From: Alkalibacterium sp.
Lineage (GTDB): Bacteria; Bacillota; Bacilli; Lactobacillales; Carnobacteriaceae_A
Assembly (NCBI GenBank): GCA_020832185.1
Contig: JAFIFE010000006.1
Coordinates: 186,001 to 250,000 of the forward strand
Direction of reading: 5' to 3'
Length of the DNA: 64,000 nt
Part shown: in pieces, positions 53,092 to 62,173 of the stretch
How positions within the stretch are numbered: position 1 is the stretch's first letter
Layout of the letters: each line of letters starts with the position of its first letter
The notes under the pieces: model-generated
What the model was told of the DNA's origin: nothing
Databases searched by the model: none
What the model saw: the letters and a program-made list of their open reading frames with translations, nothing else
Translations under genes and position numbers: made by a program

Positions 53092-54036
53092 ATGACAGAT
53101 GTAATCCTTATAGGGGAGCCGTTAGGGTTGTTTACGGCGCAGGAATATGGTGATTTAAAAGATGTGTCACTTTTCAAGCGCTCTCTCGCTGGCGCAGAGG
53201 TCAATGTGGGAATTGGACTTTCTAGATTAAACTACGACATTCAATATATTACTAAAGTGGGTGACGACCCGATAGGCGAGTATATTGTAGAAGCAATCGA
53301 GAAAGAAAATATAGGGACACGTTATGTTTCTTACGCTCCAGGTTCTCAAACTGGGCTTATGATGAAAAATAAAGTGAAAGATGGCGATCCTAAAACTGCC
53401 TATTTCAGAAAGCATAGTGCGTTTTCAACGTTATCAGAAAGTGATGTCGAAGCGATTGATTTTTCTGAAGTTAAATTGATACACGTCACTGGTATTCCGC
53501 CTGCTGTCAGTGAGACAGTAAGAACGACAGTGATTTACTTGTTAAAAAAAGCCAGAGAAGCCGGCACGTTTATTACCTTTGATCCTAATTTAAGACCGGC
53601 ATTATGGTCTTCAAAAGAACAGATGATTCGTACATTAAATGAGATAGCTGATTACGCTGATGTTGTTTTACCAGGCATATCAGAGGCCGAAATCTTAGTA
53701 GGAACAGATTCTGTTGATCAGATTGCTCAATTTTATCTAGATAAGAGGGCCAGTGTGGTCATTGTTAAGAGTGGTGAGGAAGGGGCCTTTGTTTGTGAGA
53801 AGGGAAACCCTATTATTAATGTCAAGGGATTCAAGGTCAGCAAGGTCATTGACACAGTCGGAGCCGGAGATGGTTTTGCAGTGGGTGTTCTTCATGGGTA
53901 TTTGAGTGGTCTTTCCTGGGAAGAAGCAGCTGTTCAGGCAAATGCTATTGGGTCTATCCAAGTTCAGCATGAAGGCGACAATGAAGGGTTACCTACTCTT
54001 TTAGAGCTTGATGAATACGTAAATACTAATAGATAG
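53092..54036 (+). CDS. kdgK: 2-keto-3-deoxygluconate kinase (PfkB family)
   Basis: A 314-residue ribokinase-family sugar kinase. N-terminal DVILIGEPLGLFTAQEYGDL, the AGAEVNVGIGLSRL substrate-binding glycine motif near residue 33, FDPNLRPALW near 163 and the catalytic DTVGAGDGFAVGVLHGYL near 256 are present. It phosphorylates KDG for the aldolase encoded 12 bp upstream. Context makes KDG the likely substrate over fructose or ribose. Ends before a terminator. Confidence 0.92.
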   Translation: MTDVILIGEPLGLFTAQEYGDLKDVSLFKRSLAGAEVNVGIGLSRLNYDIQYITKVGDDPIGEYIVEAIEKENIGTRYVSYAPGSQTGLMMKNKVKDGDPKTAYFRKHSAFSTLSESDVEAIDFSEVKLIHVTGIPPAVSETVRTTVIYLLKKAREAGTFITFDPNLRPALWSSKEQMIRTLNEIADYADVVLPGISEAEILVGTDSVDQIAQFYLDKRASVVIVKSGEEGAFVCEKGNPIINVKGFKVSKVIDTVGAGDGFAVGVLHGYLSGLSWEEAAVQANAIGSIQVQHEGDNEGLPTLLELDEYVNTNR

Positions 54037-54119
54037 AGTGCATGTATCGAGGCTGAACTATAGACGTGTGACAGCAGATTTTCAGAGCACATCTATCAAC
54101 TAGATTATAACTATAAAAC

Positions 54120-54178
54120 GGCATGCCTCTAAAGTCCTTCACCAAGGAAGAAGGGGGATGCCTTTTTCTTATGGACTA
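54120..54178 (+). terminator. Terminator after kdgK
   Basis: GGCAT (54120-54124) pairs with ATGCC (54168-54172), with inner CCT/GGG and TCCTT/AAGGA pairing, followed by five T. The next 100 bp are AT-rich and hold nothing I can name until the operator region. Confidence 0.7.
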
Positions 54179-54270
54179 AGTCTTATCAGCATTAAATCTA
54201 GACTAACTGGAAATGAAAAAAGATGACTATTCAATCAGATAGTGAAAATACACACAATAAATGAAAAGGT

Positions 54271-54418
54271 TTGCTAAAAACGCTAGCATTAATTATTTAA
54301 GTATGCTAATATACTAGTATACAAACAAGAAAGCGCTATTCCTTATGGTGCATGCTCATAAGGCAAGGGTGTATGACTAGAATTTAGCACAAATTGAAAT
54401 ATAAATGATAACGCTAAC
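54271..54418 (+). promoter_or_regulatory. TRAP operon control region with GntR operator and CcpA-like sites
   Basis: The operator GTATGCTAATATACTAGTAT (54301-54320) is the best copy in the window. A possible promoter, TTGCTA (54271-54276) with TATTTA (54294-54299), lies just ahead. Two CcpA-like elements follow: AGAAAGCGCTAT (from 54329) and TGATAACGCTAACT (about 54404-54417); the latter fits the consensus TGWAARCGYTWNCA at all but two positions. Confidence 0.55.
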
Positions 54419-54485
54419 TATCGTTGTGAGAAGTGTCAATTTAGTTTAAAACACGAAAGAACTATCAAAGGAATGAGGGGTAAAT

Positions 54486-55532
54486 ATGGGTAATGATAAA
54501 TGGCACTACCTTCCCAAAATGATTTTACTGGGAAGTGTAATGATTTTAATAGCAGGATGCGGCAGGGATGACTCTAGTGATAAACGGATTATTCGCGTCG
54601 GACATAATCAGTCACAGAACCATCCTACACATATGGGGATGGAGGTTTTTGAGGAATATATAGAAGAGCATCTAGGTGACGATTACGATGTACAACTCTA
54701 TCCAAGTGAACTATTAGGGACACAAACGAATATGGTTCAGCTGACACAAACTGGAGCGGTAGAAATCACGGTAGCAAGTAATTCTATTCTTGAAACGTTC
54801 AATGATCAGTTTGAAATTTTCAACTTGCCTTATTTGTTTGAAAGCCAGGAAGCCTATCGTGCAGTAATGAACGATCCAGAAATAGTCCAACCTATTTTTC
54901 AGGGGACAGCAGATTCGGGTTTTGTAACTATGGCCTGGCTTGATGCGGGGATCAGGAATTTTTATGTTACAGATACTCAAATTAATGAACCTGAAGATTT
55001 AAGAGGATTAAAAATACGTGTTCAGCAGTCTCCAACTAATGTCAGAATGATGCAGTTGCTGGGGGGATCTGCTACACCTATGGGATTTGGAGATGTGTAT
55101 ACAGCCATTCAATCGGGTGTAATTGATGGAGCAGAAAATAATGAATTGGCTTTAACAGAAAATGGACACGGTGATGTAGTCAATTACTATTCGTACACTC
55201 AACATCAGATGATACCAGATGAAGTCATAGTCAACACCGTTTTTCTAGAAGGTCTGTCATCAGAAGAAAGACGTATTTTTGAAGAAGGATTTAGCTTGAT
55301 GCAGCAAACTCAGCATGAAGCCTGGGCGCAAAAAGTAGACGAAGCGCGCGTACATGCTCAGGAAAATATGGGAGTAGAATTTAACTATCCTGATGTATCG
55401 GCTTTTAGAGAAGCGGTCCTCCCTTTACATGAAGAAGTGCTTGATAATAATCCTACACTCAAGCCTATTTACGAAAGAATACAGGAAAAAGCAGCAGAGG
55501 TTTCAGAGACTGAGGAAGGGGAGACAGAATGA
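54486..55532 (+). CDS. TRAP transporter substrate-binding lipoprotein (DctP family)
   Basis: A 348-residue extracellular receptor. Signal peptide with lipobox IAGC (Cys near residue 22), then the DctP domain: RVGHNQSQNHPTHMGMEVF near 37, YPSELLGTQTNMVQLTQTGA near 77, and the conserved carboxylate-binding arginine region LRGLKIRVQQSPTN near 174, then TAIQSGVIDGAENN near 210. The C-terminus is acidic. In this cluster it probably binds a hexuronate (glucuronate, galacturonate or an oligomer). Being a lipoprotein fits a Gram-positive cell, where TRAP systems are less common. Confidence 0.9.
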   Translation: MGNDKWHYLPKMILLGSVMILIAGCGRDDSSDKRIIRVGHNQSQNHPTHMGMEVFEEYIEEHLGDDYDVQLYPSELLGTQTNMVQLTQTGAVEITVASNSILETFNDQFEIFNLPYLFESQEAYRAVMNDPEIVQPIFQGTADSGFVTMAWLDAGIRNFYVTDTQINEPEDLRGLKIRVQQSPTNVRMMQLLGGSATPMGFGDVYTAIQSGVIDGAENNELALTENGHGDVVNYYSYTQHQMIPDEVIVNTVFLEGLSSEERRIFEEGFSLMQQTQHEAWAQKVDEARVHAQENMGVEFNYPDVSAFREAVLPLHEEVLDNNPTLKPIYERIQEKAAEVSETEEGETE

Positions 55533-56050
55533 TGGATAAAATCAGACGAGTGTTGGACAAAATGATGAGAGCTTTTAACGTCATCGTTTTCTCGGTTCTA
55601 ACACTGCTTACTATATGGCAAGTTCTTACACGCTATTTATTGAGTAATCCAAGCACCTGGTCGGAAGAGCTGGCTTCTTACTTATTCGCATGGGTCACTT
55701 TGTTAGGTGCAGCCTATGTATTTGGGAAAAGGGAGCACATGAATATACCTATTTTACTAGATAAAGCTTCGGCAAAAGTCCAAAGGGTACTATCCATATT
55801 TAATGAATTGATCATTCTACTATTTGCTCTGGTCGTTTTAGTTTATGGTGGAATCACTATCACCTTACTAACTATGTCTCAAATGTCTTCATCTTTACCC
55901 GTTGCCATGGGCTATTTTTATGTAGCCATTCCAATTAGTGGCCTGTTTACAGCTATATACTGCGTTTTAAACATACATGACATTGTTAAAAATAGAATTG
56001 ATTTAGAGTCTTCTGACAGCCAGCTGTCTACTGAAGACTCACATAGTTAA
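55529..56050 (+). CDS. TRAP transporter small membrane subunit (DctQ)
   Basis: A 173-residue protein with four membrane spans. LLTIWQVLTRYLLSNPSTWSE near residue 20, followed by ELASYLFAWVTLLGAAYVFGKREHMNI, is the DctQ signature. It overlaps the receptor gene by ATGA, so translation is coupled. It associates with the large DctM subunit to form the Na+-driven importer. Confidence 0.92.
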   Translation: MMDKIRRVLDKMMRAFNVIVFSVLTLLTIWQVLTRYLLSNPSTWSEELASYLFAWVTLLGAAYVFGKREHMNIPILLDKASAKVQRVLSIFNELIILLFALVVLVYGGITITLLTMSQMSSSLPVAMGYFYVAIPISGLFTAIYCVLNIHDIVKNRIDLESSDSQLSTEDSHS

Positions 56051-56062
56051 GGAGGGGAAAGC

Positions 56063-57367
56063 ATGGCTTTAGAATCGTTAATCATTATGTTAGTTGTTTT
56101 AGTATTACTATTGGCTTTGGGGACACCCATTGCTATTGCAATCGGTATTGCTGCTATAGGAGCAATCGCGCCTACAATGTCTTTAGATGTCGCCATGGTG
56201 ACATCTGCTCAACGTATATTTACGGGAACGAGTACGTTTACCCTAGTAGCTATACCCTTCTTCATATTAGCAGGTAATATCATGAACCAGGGTGGGATAG
56301 CCAAGCGCTTAGTAGATTTTGTGCAAGCGTTAGTGGGAAAAATACCTGGCTCACTTTTGCTGACTAATGTGGGTGCAAATGCACTATTTGGCGCGATATC
56401 TGGTTCAGCTGCAGCTGCTGCAGCTGCCGTTGGTGGAATGGTTCGTGATGGAGAAAAAGAGGCTGGATATGATATGAACCTTGCGGCTGCAACGAATGCA
56501 GCGTCCGCCCCTAGTGGATTGCTTATCCCACCAAGTAATGCTTTGATTACTTATTCCTTAGTATCAGGAGGAACATCGATTGCAGCTCTATTTTTGGGAG
56601 GGTATATCCCAGGATTAATCTGGACATCCGGTGCTATGCTCGTTGGATTCTTTTTTGCTAAACGAAAAGGATACACTGGAGAACAAGGTCCGTTTGATTG
56701 GGCTCGTCTAGGAAAAACATCGCTGGAAGCCTTGTTACCATTGTCGCTGATCGTTATAGTTATTGGCGGAATCGTCGCTGGTATTTTTACAGCTACAGAG
56801 GGATCAGCTATTGCTGTCTTGTACGCGTTAATTCTCTCAATGCTAGTCTATCGCTCAATTAATTTGAAAGATTTGTATTCTATACTAGTAGATAGTGCTG
56901 AGACTAGTGGGATGATTGTTTTCCTTATCGGGGTATCAAATATCTTGAGTTGGGTAATGGCCTTTACTGGAATACCACAAACCATTGCCGCTTTATTATT
57001 GGGCGTAACTGAAAATCCAATGGCTATTATACTCATCATTAACGTCATACTACTAGCCGCAGGAACATTTATGGATGTGACCCCGGCGATTTTGATCTTC
57101 ACACCGATCTTTTTACCTATAGTGACCTCTATAGGTATAGGCCCAGTGCATTTTGGTATCATGCTGGTTTACAACCTGTGTATCGGAAACATTACGCCTC
57201 CAGTTGGGAATACTCTTTTTGTAGCCATCAAAGTGGGCAGAACGAGTCTTGCGAAAGTTCTTCCCTATATGCTGGGCTATTATGGAGCGATACTCGTGGG
57301 ATTAGTACTGGTTACTTATATTCCAATGTTGAGTACATGGTTGCCTGAACTAGCGGGTGTGTTATAA
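56063..57367 (+). CDS. TRAP transporter large permease subunit (DctM)
   Basis: A 434-residue integral membrane protein with about 12 segments, the ion-coupled transport subunit. Family blocks include LALGTPIAIAIGIAAIGAI near residue 17, FILAGNIMNQGGIAKRLV near 68, ISGSAAAAAAAVGGMV near 112, SGLLIPPSNALITYSLVSGG near 151, and NLCIGNITPPVGNTLFVAIK near 372. The ATG follows AAGGAGGGGAAAGC. Last gene of the three-gene operon. Confidence 0.95.
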   Translation: MALESLIIMLVVLVLLLALGTPIAIAIGIAAIGAIAPTMSLDVAMVTSAQRIFTGTSTFTLVAIPFFILAGNIMNQGGIAKRLVDFVQALVGKIPGSLLLTNVGANALFGAISGSAAAAAAAVGGMVRDGEKEAGYDMNLAAATNAASAPSGLLIPPSNALITYSLVSGGTSIAALFLGGYIPGLIWTSGAMLVGFFFAKRKGYTGEQGPFDWARLGKTSLEALLPLSLIVIVIGGIVAGIFTATEGSAIAVLYALILSMLVYRSINLKDLYSILVDSAETSGMIVFLIGVSNILSWVMAFTGIPQTIAALLLGVTENPMAIILIINVILLAAGTFMDVTPAILIFTPIFLPIVTSIGIGPVHFGIMLVYNLCIGNITPPVGNTLFVAIKVGRTSLAKVLPYMLGYYGAILVGLVLVTYIPMLSTWLPELAGVL

Positions 57368-57459
57368 GCAGTTACGAAATAAACTAATGGGTCACGTCTT
57401 AACTGACGTATCCATGTCGAATATGCTGCTTCTATTAGTTTAATAGGTACGAATGAAAC

Positions 57460-57508
57460 CTCAGGGTCACTTGCTTAGTCAGGAGTGAGTGACCCTGAGG
57501 ATTTTTTA
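57460..57508 (+). terminator. Terminator of the TRAP operon
   Basis: An 11-bp stem CCTCAGGGTCA (57460-57470) with TGACCCTGAGG (57491-57501), followed by A and six T. Confidence 0.92.
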
Positions 57509-57593
57509 CTCTAGTCTATAAAAGCGCTCTAGCTTGCTTTATCAGGGTGTTATTGACAAAATATAAGAAAGAATGAAAGGAAGGCGATCACAC

Positions 57594-59873
57594 ATGCATG
57601 AACTGATTGAAAATGGGACACCCTGGACGCTTAAAGAAGTTGGAACTGACCCTGAAGTCATTAAACAAAATGAAACGCTCTTCTCACTGTCAAACGGACA
57701 TATTGGAACGCGAGGGAGTTTAGAAGAAGCCCACCTGACTCCTGACTACAGCCACAGTAAGAGTACACTGATGAACGGATTCTATGACACTGAGCCCATT
57801 ACGTATGGCGAGTGGGCGTATGGGTACGCTACTCACCACCAGACGACTATACCGATTCCAGACGGCAAAAAGATGGAAATGAAATGTGATGGGGAAGTAT
57901 TTGATTTAGCGTCTTCGGATGTTCAGGCTCACTCTCGGGTGCTCGACTTGAAAAAAGGGGTGCTGACACGAGCGTTCACCTGGAACACCTCGAGTGGAAA
58001 TAAAATAGATGTATCGATCGAACGCTTTGTTTCGTATGATTTTCCTGAGATAATAGCGCAAAGATTCGTTCTGACTCCAACAAAAGACAACAGCGCGCTC
58101 GAATTGTCTTTTGAACTGGATGATCTTGAAAAAATGGGAAATGAAGTCAGTAAAGAGGATGACCCCGATCCAAGGAAAAAAGAACAGGCCAGCAGACGGT
58201 TCGAATCAGCAGATTTAGAATTTCATGATGCAGGAATGATTCATATCACGACACATGCATCCGGACTCCATGCTGTGGTTGGAAATAAAGTAATGACAGA
58301 AAATGATGTGCATCAGCAGATTGCTGATAAAAAAAGAGACAGTCTCTCCTTACACTCAAAAGCAGATGAGTCGATCGTCATTGACCGGTTTGTAGCTTAC
58401 AGTGACCTATTCAAAGAAGCCTCTTTAAAAGATGAGGTGACAGATGAGTTGGTGCGTACCTTAAAAACGGTGAGCCAATATGGATATGAAGAGCTGTTAT
58501 CTAAACACATTCAAAAAATGGCCTCATTCTGGGACAAGAGCGACATTCAGATCGAAGGGGAGCAAGCGCTGCAGTTAGGATTGAGGTTCAATCTGTTCCA
58601 TCTGCATCAGGCTGCCGGACGTGACGGTAAAACAAACATGTCCGCTAAGGGATTGACAGGGGAAGGATATGAAGGGCATTATTTCTGGGATACTGAAATG
58701 TATATGTTCCCCTTCTTCCTTTATACTCAACCAGACATTGCCAGATCGCTCCTGATGTACAGATACAGTATTCTACCTCAGGCGAGAGAACGTGCAAGAA
58801 CTATGGCGATCGACAAGGGGGCTCTCTTTGCATGGCGGACTATTAACGGAGAAGAAGCTAGCCCATACTATCCTGCCGGAACAGCACAAATCCATATCAA
58901 TGCGGATATTGCCCATGCAATATACTCTTACGGTGAAGTGACAGGAGATAGTGCCTTTATGCTGAAGGAAGGAGTGGAAATGCTAGTTGAAACGGCTCGC
59001 TTCTGGATGGAATGGGGACATTTTGATGATGAGCGAAACGAAGCATTTGTCATTAATGATGTCACTGGCCCGGATGAGTATACGGCAATCGTCAACAATA
59101 ACTACTATACGAATCTGATGGCTAAGAAAAATCTGACGTATGCGATCGAGTGGGTAGAGAAAAGCGGAGATCAGTCCACTGGGGACAATCTGAACGTGAG
59201 TGCGGATGAACTGGCTGGGTGGAAAAAAGCAGCAGAAAAAATGTTCCTGCCTTATGATAAAGACAAACAGTTGACGATGCAGGATGACAGTTTCTTCCAC
59301 AAAAAAGTGTGGGATTTTGATCAGACACCGAAAGAGAATTACCCGCTGCTTTTAAATTACCATCCACTCACGATTTATAAACATCAAGTCTGTAAACAGG
59401 CAGACACTGTTCTTGGGCAGTTTTTATTCCTGGACGATTTCTCACTGGAACAGAAAAAAAGAGATTATGCGTACTATGAAAAAGTGACGACTCATGATTC
59501 GTCATTATCACGATCTGTGTTTGGAATGATGGCAAGCCAGATTGGTGAAGACAAAAAAGCCTATGACTACTTTATGGACACCGCTTTGATGGACATCACG
59601 GATTTACAGTCGAATACGAGAGACGGTGTCCATGCGGCCAATATGGGTGGGACCTGGATGAGTATGGTGCAGGGATTTGCTGGATTGAGAGTGAGCGAAG
59701 GGACATTGCACTCTTCACCGCATTGTCCACTCAAATGGGACCGTGTGGCATTTAAAGTCAGCTTCAAAAAGCGTCTCATAGAGATATCAATGACTCCTTC
59801 TTCAACAGATTACACCCTGTTAGAAGGAGAATCACTGACGATTATCGAAAATGGAAAAGAAATCACCCTTTAA
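57594..59873 (+). CDS. Glycoside hydrolase family 65 phosphorylase
   Basis: A 759-residue (alpha/alpha)6-barrel enzyme. GH65 members phosphorolyse alpha-glucosidic disaccharides such as maltose, trehalose, kojibiose or nigerose to beta-glucose 1-phosphate and glucose. LSNGHIGTRGSLEEAH (32-47) is the N-terminal hallmark, HYFWDTEMYMFPFFLY (362-377) lines the active site, and Glu495 in NDVTGPDEYTAIVNNNYYTN is the general acid. The specificity loop GALFAWRTINGEEASPYYPA (409-428) is not one I can assign. No beta-phosphoglucomutase or sugar transporter is adjacent. AAGGAAGG (57577-57584) supports the ATG at 57594 over 57573. Confidence 0.9.
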   Translation: MHELIENGTPWTLKEVGTDPEVIKQNETLFSLSNGHIGTRGSLEEAHLTPDYSHSKSTLMNGFYDTEPITYGEWAYGYATHHQTTIPIPDGKKMEMKCDGEVFDLASSDVQAHSRVLDLKKGVLTRAFTWNTSSGNKIDVSIERFVSYDFPEIIAQRFVLTPTKDNSALELSFELDDLEKMGNEVSKEDDPDPRKKEQASRRFESADLEFHDAGMIHITTHASGLHAVVGNKVMTENDVHQQIADKKRDSLSLHSKADESIVIDRFVAYSDLFKEASLKDEVTDELVRTLKTVSQYGYEELLSKHIQKMASFWDKSDIQIEGEQALQLGLRFNLFHLHQAAGRDGKTNMSAKGLTGEGYEGHYFWDTEMYMFPFFLYTQPDIARSLLMYRYSILPQARERARTMAIDKGALFAWRTINGEEASPYYPAGTAQIHINADIAHAIYSYGEVTGDSAFMLKEGVEMLVETARFWMEWGHFDDERNEAFVINDVTGPDEYTAIVNNNYYTNLMAKKNLTYAIEWVEKSGDQSTGDNLNVSADELAGWKKAAEKMFLPYDKDKQLTMQDDSFFHKKVWDFDQTPKENYPLLLNYHPLTIYKHQVCKQADTVLGQFLFLDDFSLEQKKRDYAYYEKVTTHDSSLSRSVFGMMASQIGEDKKAYDYFMDTALMDITDLQSNTRDGVHAANMGGTWMSMVQGFAGLRVSEGTLHSSPHCPLKWDRVAFKVSFKKRLIEISMTPSSTDYTLLEGESLTIIENGKEITL

Positions 59874-59885
59874 AATGATTATAAG

Positions 59886-59921
59886 AAAATCAGCGAAGAG
59901 AGACTCTTTGCTGATTTTTTT
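59886..59921 (+). terminator. Terminator of the GH65 gene
   Basis: AAAATCAGC (59886-59894) pairs with GCTGATTTT (59910-59918), with an inner GAAGAG/CTCTTT stem and further T. Confidence 0.9.
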
Positions 59922-59979
59922 ATGAAATAAAATCAGGTGAACAGACCACGGAAAAGATTCTGAATCCTCAGTAGAGACC

Positions 59980-60034
59980 TTGACACTGGACTTTGTGAAT
60001 GGTATAACTTATATGAAAGTGATAATCATTCTCA
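59980..60034 (+). promoter_or_regulatory. Promoter and Fur box of the iron operon
   Basis: TTGACA (59980-59985) and TATAAC (60003-60008) are separated by an ideal 17 bp. TGATAATCATTCTCA (60020-60034) matches the 7-1-7 Fur box TGATAATNATTATCA at all but one defined position and sits at the expected transcription start, so iron-loaded Fur should repress. Confidence 0.8.
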
Positions 60035-60053
60035 ATTATAAAAGAGGGGTAAC

Positions 60054-61082
60054 ATGCATGACTCGAACGTAACAGATTGTACGATCATAGGGGGCGGTCC
60101 AGCTGGACTATATGCTTCATTTTACGCTGGAATGAGAGACATGTCCGTGCGGCTGATCGAAATCAAGGCTTCTTTAGGTGGGAAGCTGCATTTTTACCCT
60201 GAAAAAAAGATATGGGATATCGGAGGCATGCCCCCGACCCATGGGTTAAATGTAATGGAACAGCTGATCGATCAGAGCAGTACATTCGAACCTGAAATCA
60301 TACTTAATACACGAATTGTCAATATTGAAAAAATAAACGATCAGTTATTCAAAGTCATCAGTGAAGATGGAGGGAGCTACTTTAGCCGGTCCGTTATCAT
60401 TGCGACGGGGGGTGGAATCGTCTACCCAAGAAAACTGAAAACAGACAAAGCCCATCAGTATGAGAAAACCAACCTGCATTATACAATTTATCGCTTGAAC
60501 GATTTTAAGGATAAAAAAGTGGTCATTGTAGGAGGGGGAAACTCAGCCATCGACTGGGCTAATGAACTTAAAGACACAACAGCTGAACTGCACCTGATTC
60601 ACCGCAGTGATACATTTAGAGCACATGAATCACAATTAAGAAAACTGAAAGAATCAAATGTCCATATTCATGCGTACACGTCAATTGAAAAGTTGGTACC
60701 GGGTGCTTCCAATAATCGCATCCAGGCTATCGAAGTGAAAAATACGCAATCTGAAACGTCATACCAGCTGTCACTTGATGATTTGATTGTCAATATAGGC
60801 TTTGACAGTGAACCGAATTTTCATCAGACGGATGGACTGGATTTGTCATTAAAAGATAATTATTATATTGAAGGCACTTCACTGGCGCATACCTCTTTAA
60901 AAGGCGTGTATGCCATTGGAGATATCATTAATTATGAAGGAAAAGTCAGATTGATCGCAGGTGCATTTCACGATGCCGTCAATGCCGTCAATCAGATTAA
61001 AGAATCGGTCCTCCCTTCAGAGACACCCCAGACGATCATGTCTTCGTTTCATGAAGGATTACAGAATAAATCAACTGACTAA
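60054..61082 (+). CDS. Ferredoxin--NADP reductase-like flavoprotein (type 2 / YumC-IruO group)
   Basis: A 342-residue two-dinucleotide-domain flavoprotein. FAD motif TIIGGGPAGLYASFYAGMRD near residue 10 and NAD(P) motif VVIVGGGNSAIDWANEL near 157; C-terminal GVYAIGDIINYEGKVRLIAG near 282. The redox CxxC of thioredoxin reductase is absent, and ASLGGKLHFYPEKKIWDIGG near 39 resembles YumC-type FNR. First gene of a Fur-controlled siderophore operon, so a ferric-siderophore reductase role like that of staphylococcal IruO is likely; general FNR activity is the alternative. The ATG follows AGAGGGGTAAC. Confidence 0.85.
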   Translation: MHDSNVTDCTIIGGGPAGLYASFYAGMRDMSVRLIEIKASLGGKLHFYPEKKIWDIGGMPPTHGLNVMEQLIDQSSTFEPEIILNTRIVNIEKINDQLFKVISEDGGSYFSRSVIIATGGGIVYPRKLKTDKAHQYEKTNLHYTIYRLNDFKDKKVVIVGGGNSAIDWANELKDTTAELHLIHRSDTFRAHESQLRKLKESNVHIHAYTSIEKLVPGASNNRIQAIEVKNTQSETSYQLSLDDLIVNIGFDSEPNFHQTDGLDLSLKDNYYIEGTSLAHTSLKGVYAIGDIINYEGKVRLIAGAFHDAVNAVNQIKESVLPSETPQTIMSSFHEGLQNKSTD

Positions 61083-61111
61083 TTAAGGCGAGTTAAGGAA
61101 AAGGGATAGCC

Positions 61112-62170
61112 ATGGAGCAGATCAGAAAAAATCAACTGACAAAAAAGGATACACAAAAACGCCTGATGAAACGCTTAAGTGCGCCTCATCCGGCTGCTTT
61201 GATTTTAACGATGAGTGTGATTGCACTGATTCTTCTAATGGGGGTGTCCGTATCGATTGGTGTCTCTGATATCAGCTGGAGAACCATTTTGGACGCTCTC
61301 TTTGCTTTCGATGAAACACATACGAGTCACGTGATTCTAAGGGATCTGCGGATTCCAAGGATATTAGCAGCTAGCCTTGTCGGGGCTTTCTTAGCCGTTT
61401 CAGGTGTGATCATGCAGGCACTGACGCTTAATCCACTGGCTTCTCCTTCTATAATGGGGGTGACGTCCGGGTCGGCATTTATGATTGCGATTGCATTTGC
61501 CTTTTATCCGCAGTCTAATTACTACCAGTTGATTCTCTGGTCATTTGCTGGAGCCGCATTAGGGGCAGGTATGGTGTTTACTATCGGCACGTTCAGTAAA
61601 AGGGGCCTCACGCCTGTCAAACTGGCATTGGCTGGAGCGGCAGTCAGCGCATTGCTGCAGTCATTGTCAACGATCATTGCCCTTCACTTTAACGTCGCTC
61701 GTGATATCAGTTTCTGGTACGCAGGAGGTGTCGCAGGTGTCCGTATGGAAAGCGTCCGGATCGTCAGCATGATTGCGCTTATCGGATTGATCATTGCCTT
61801 TGCGCTGTCCCGTTCGTTAACGATAATGGGCTTGGGAGAAGAGATGGCTAAAGGGCTTGGGATTAAAATTGGCTGGATCAAGTTCGTGTCCACTCTTATA
61901 GTACTGATTTTAACGGGTGCAGCAGTTTCTATTGCTGGAACTGTCGGTTTTATCGGACTGATCATTCCTCATATTTCTAAGAAAGTGATGGGTATGGACT
62001 ATAGATGGGTAATTCCCAGTTCCGCTGTATTTGGAGCCATGCTTCTTGTCCTGGCAGATATTGCAGCCCGCACGATCAATCAGCCTTACGAAACACCTGT
62101 CGGAGCTTTAACCGCTATGATAGGCGTCCCATTCTTTTTAGTGCTGGCTCGTAAAGAAGGGAGAGGGTAG
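61112..62170 (+). CDS. Iron-siderophore ABC permease (FecCD family), first subunit
   Basis: A 352-residue membrane protein with about nine to ten spans. The family motif is LRDLRIPRILAASLVGAFLA near residue 81, then SGVIMQALTLNPLASPSIMGV near 101 and the ATPase-coupling loop LGLGEEMAKGLGIKI-like segment near 246, with AGTVGFIGLIIPHISKKVMG near 273. A basic leader of about 25 residues precedes the first helix. It forms a heterodimer with the next gene product. No ATPase gene is within the window; it may lie beyond the right end. Confidence 0.93.
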   Translation: MEQIRKNQLTKKDTQKRLMKRLSAPHPAALILTMSVIALILLMGVSVSIGVSDISWRTILDALFAFDETHTSHVILRDLRIPRILAASLVGAFLAVSGVIMQALTLNPLASPSIMGVTSGSAFMIAIAFAFYPQSNYYQLILWSFAGAALGAGMVFTIGTFSKRGLTPVKLALAGAAVSALLQSLSTIIALHFNVARDISFWYAGGVAGVRMESVRIVSMIALIGLIIAFALSRSLTIMGLGEEMAKGLGIKIGWIKFVSTLIVLILTGAAVSIAGTVGFIGLIIPHISKKVMGMDYRWVIPSSAVFGAMLLVLADIAARTINQPYETPVGALTAMIGVPFFLVLARKEGRG

Positions 62171-62173
62171 CAT

